Assembly: GCA_036561005.1 (NCBI GenBank)
Contig: DATBQE010000220.1
Span: forward strand, 1 to 23,557
From: PKWO01 sp036561005
GTDB lineage: Bacteria; Pseudomonadota; Gammaproteobacteria; Burkholderiales; Burkholderiaceae_D
DNA length: 23,557 nucleotides
Direction of reading: 5' to 3'
In this document: positions 22,438 through 23,557 of the stretch, in pieces
How the letters are laid out: every line of letters starts with the position of its first letter
Position numbering within the stretch: the first letter of the stretch is position 1
Translations under genes and position numbers: made by a program
Notes under the pieces: model-generated
Databases searched by the model: none
Told to the model about the DNA's origin: nothing
Seen by the model: the letters and a program-made list of their open reading frames with translations, nothing else

Positions 22438-23557
22438 CTATGCGGATCGGAAAATAATTTCCTTCATGCGCCGCAACTTCGGCGTGACCATAGGTACAGT
22501 CAGCATCGTACTGCCAATCGCCATCAGCAACAGAGCTGTGAATGTTTCACTGGTAATGATGTGCTTGTCGAGCAAAATGTTGACGAAGATGATCATGATC
22601 AGCGCTTTGGTTTGTAGCAGCCAACCGATGATCGAGCTTTCGCCGGGCGCCCATTTGAGGATTTTTCCGGCCAGGTGAATGCCTAGCAATTTTCCGCTGA
22701 TCGACGCCGCCAGCAAGAGCCCTGCGGCAACAAAGACGGTTTCACCACCAATCGACCAATTTGTTCGCAAGCCCGTACTCAGAAAAAATACCGGCATGAT
22801 GACCAACAAGACGTGATGGCGCAAGGCGTCCATCTGCTTTTGGTCGAACCACTCACCGTCCATCACGGCGCCGGCAAGGAACGCGCCGACCATGAAATGC
22901 AGGCCGGCCCAATCGGCGCCAAAAGAGCTTGCCGAAAGCCAGATCAGCGCTGCGTACCAACGGTCACGCTCGGGAATGCGCACCATCAATTTGCGAAATA
23001 ACCAGGCCAGAACGGCAAAGCTCAATAGAAACAAGCCTTGATTCTGCACGCGATGCCAGTCCATCAGTATGGTTGCGAGCACGCCCCAGATTGCGATGTC
23101 GTCCAGGCTGGCGTATCGCAGTATGCGCTGACCTATCGGCTGCCTGAGTATTTCCAGCTTTTCCATAAACAGGATCAGGATGGGCAGTGCGGTCACGGCG
23201 CAAGCCATCCCGACGCCCAGGATAAATTGCCAAGTCATGGCCGCTGCGCCGACCCAGCCATCGTAGGTGAGCATGGCCGTTGCGGCGGCGCAGCCGAACA
23301 GCAGCGGCATACCCAATGCCAGCCCTGCCGTGATGCCGCTCTCGCGTCGGTGTGTCCATGCCTTCTTCAGGTCGAGTTCGACGCCTGAGATGAAGACGAA
23401 AAGCATGACTGCCCACCAGGCAATGCCATTGAGAGACTGCACAACCGCCGGATTGAAAACGAATGAGTAGTAGTTGGGAAATGCCTTGCCCAGTACGCCC
23501 GGGCCCAGCAGGATGCCGCCAATAATCTGCACGACAACGAGTGGGGCATAGTATTCG
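22438..23557 (-). CDS. Cation/proton antiporter, CPA2 family (partial, 5' end outside window)
   Basis: The frame is open to the right edge, where it reads EYYAPLVVVQIIGGILLGPG, so the start lies beyond the window; about 373 residues are visible. It is highly hydrophobic, with about 11 membrane segments. The family's early IIGGILLGPGVLG motif, the acidic membrane motif ASLDDIAIWGVLATIL and LHFMVGAFLAGAVM are typical of the CPA2/Kef/NapA group of Na+(K+)/H+ exchangers in the inner membrane. The C-terminus ends soon after the last helix (VTPKLRRMKEIIFRSA); no cytoplasmic TrkA-N or USP domain follows, so it is not a KefC-type channel with a regulatory RCK domain. Which ion is moved is not decided. 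It converges on the cupin-like gene, with 72 bp between and no clear terminator there. Confidence 0.9.
   Translation of the reverse strand, partial: EYYAPLVVVQIIGGILLGPGVLGKAFPNYYSFVFNPAVVQSLNGIAWWAVMLFVFISGVELDLKKAWTHRRESGITAGLALGMPLLFGCAAATAMLTYDGWVGAAAMTWQFILGVGMACAVTALPILILFMEKLEILRQPIGQRILRYASLDDIAIWGVLATILMDWHRVQNQGLFLLSFAVLAWLFRKLMVRIPERDRWYAALIWLSASSFGADWAGLHFMVGAFLAGAVMDGEWFDQKQMDALRHHVLLVIMPVFFLSTGLRTNWSIGGETVFVAAGLLLAASISGKLLGIHLAGKILKWAPGESSIIGWLLQTKALIMIIFVNILLDKHIITSETFTALLLMAIGSTMLTVPMVTPKLRRMKEIIFRSA

Overview
The window reads as a chromosomal segment from a betaproteobacterium, most likely Burkholderiales and probably Oxalobacteraceae (Herminiimonas/Janthinobacterium-like). 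The grounds are the rpsP-rimM-trmD-rplS ribosomal/tRNA operon, a DUF3579 gene (a family I know mainly from betaproteobacteria), an etfBA-acyl-CoA dehydrogenase cluster, and moderately GC-rich genes separated by AT-rich promoters. The family placement is inference; no rRNA is present to fix it.

Layout. 1-195: 3' end of a glycerophosphodiester phosphodiesterase. 340-3803: alaS, a zinc-ribbon NUDIX hydrolase and a TusA-like sulfur carrier, all rightward. 3935-7809: a fatty-acid/acyl-CoA oxidation block, with a promoter carrying a 12-bp palindrome, etfB, a large hairpin-forming repeat, etfA, a DmdC-type acyl-CoA dehydrogenase and a bidirectional terminator. 7831-9893 (leftward): a secreted Deg/HtrA-like protease and a TM2-domain membrane protein. 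10140-12562: rpsP, rimM, trmD, rplS, closed by a strong terminator. 12596-14302: CoA-pyrophosphatase-type NUDIX and an orphan CobD/CbiB-family membrane protein. 14488-14974: DUF3579 gene behind a full-consensus sigma-54 promoter. 15212-17627: dacB (PBP4) and pyrF. 17628-18332: a 705-bp gene-free stretch with strong palindromes, a good sigma-70 promoter and a long leader. 18333-22365: a TonB-dependent receptor of the Xanthomonas/Caulobacter type and a cupin-like (JmjC-type) protein. 22438-23557 (leftward, partial): a CPA2-type cation/proton antiporter.

How the genes work together. EtfAB is the electron acceptor of flavin acyl-CoA dehydrogenases, so 4031-7764 is a functional module. The rpsP operon couples ribosomal proteins with 16S maturation and tRNA m1G37 methylation. 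The TonB receptor and cupin-like protein resemble part of the nutrient-uptake clusters that in other proteobacteria also carry SapC-like and tryptophan-halogenase-like genes; here those partners are missing and a terminator separates the two genes.

Most of the window is ordinary housekeeping DNA. The unexpected content is mainly non-coding: the etfB/etfA hairpin element, the sigma-54 site, the structured region after pyrF, the receptor leader and the stop-codon-rich tandem repeat between rpsP and rimM. No rRNA, tRNA, CRISPR array, transposase or prophage gene was seen.
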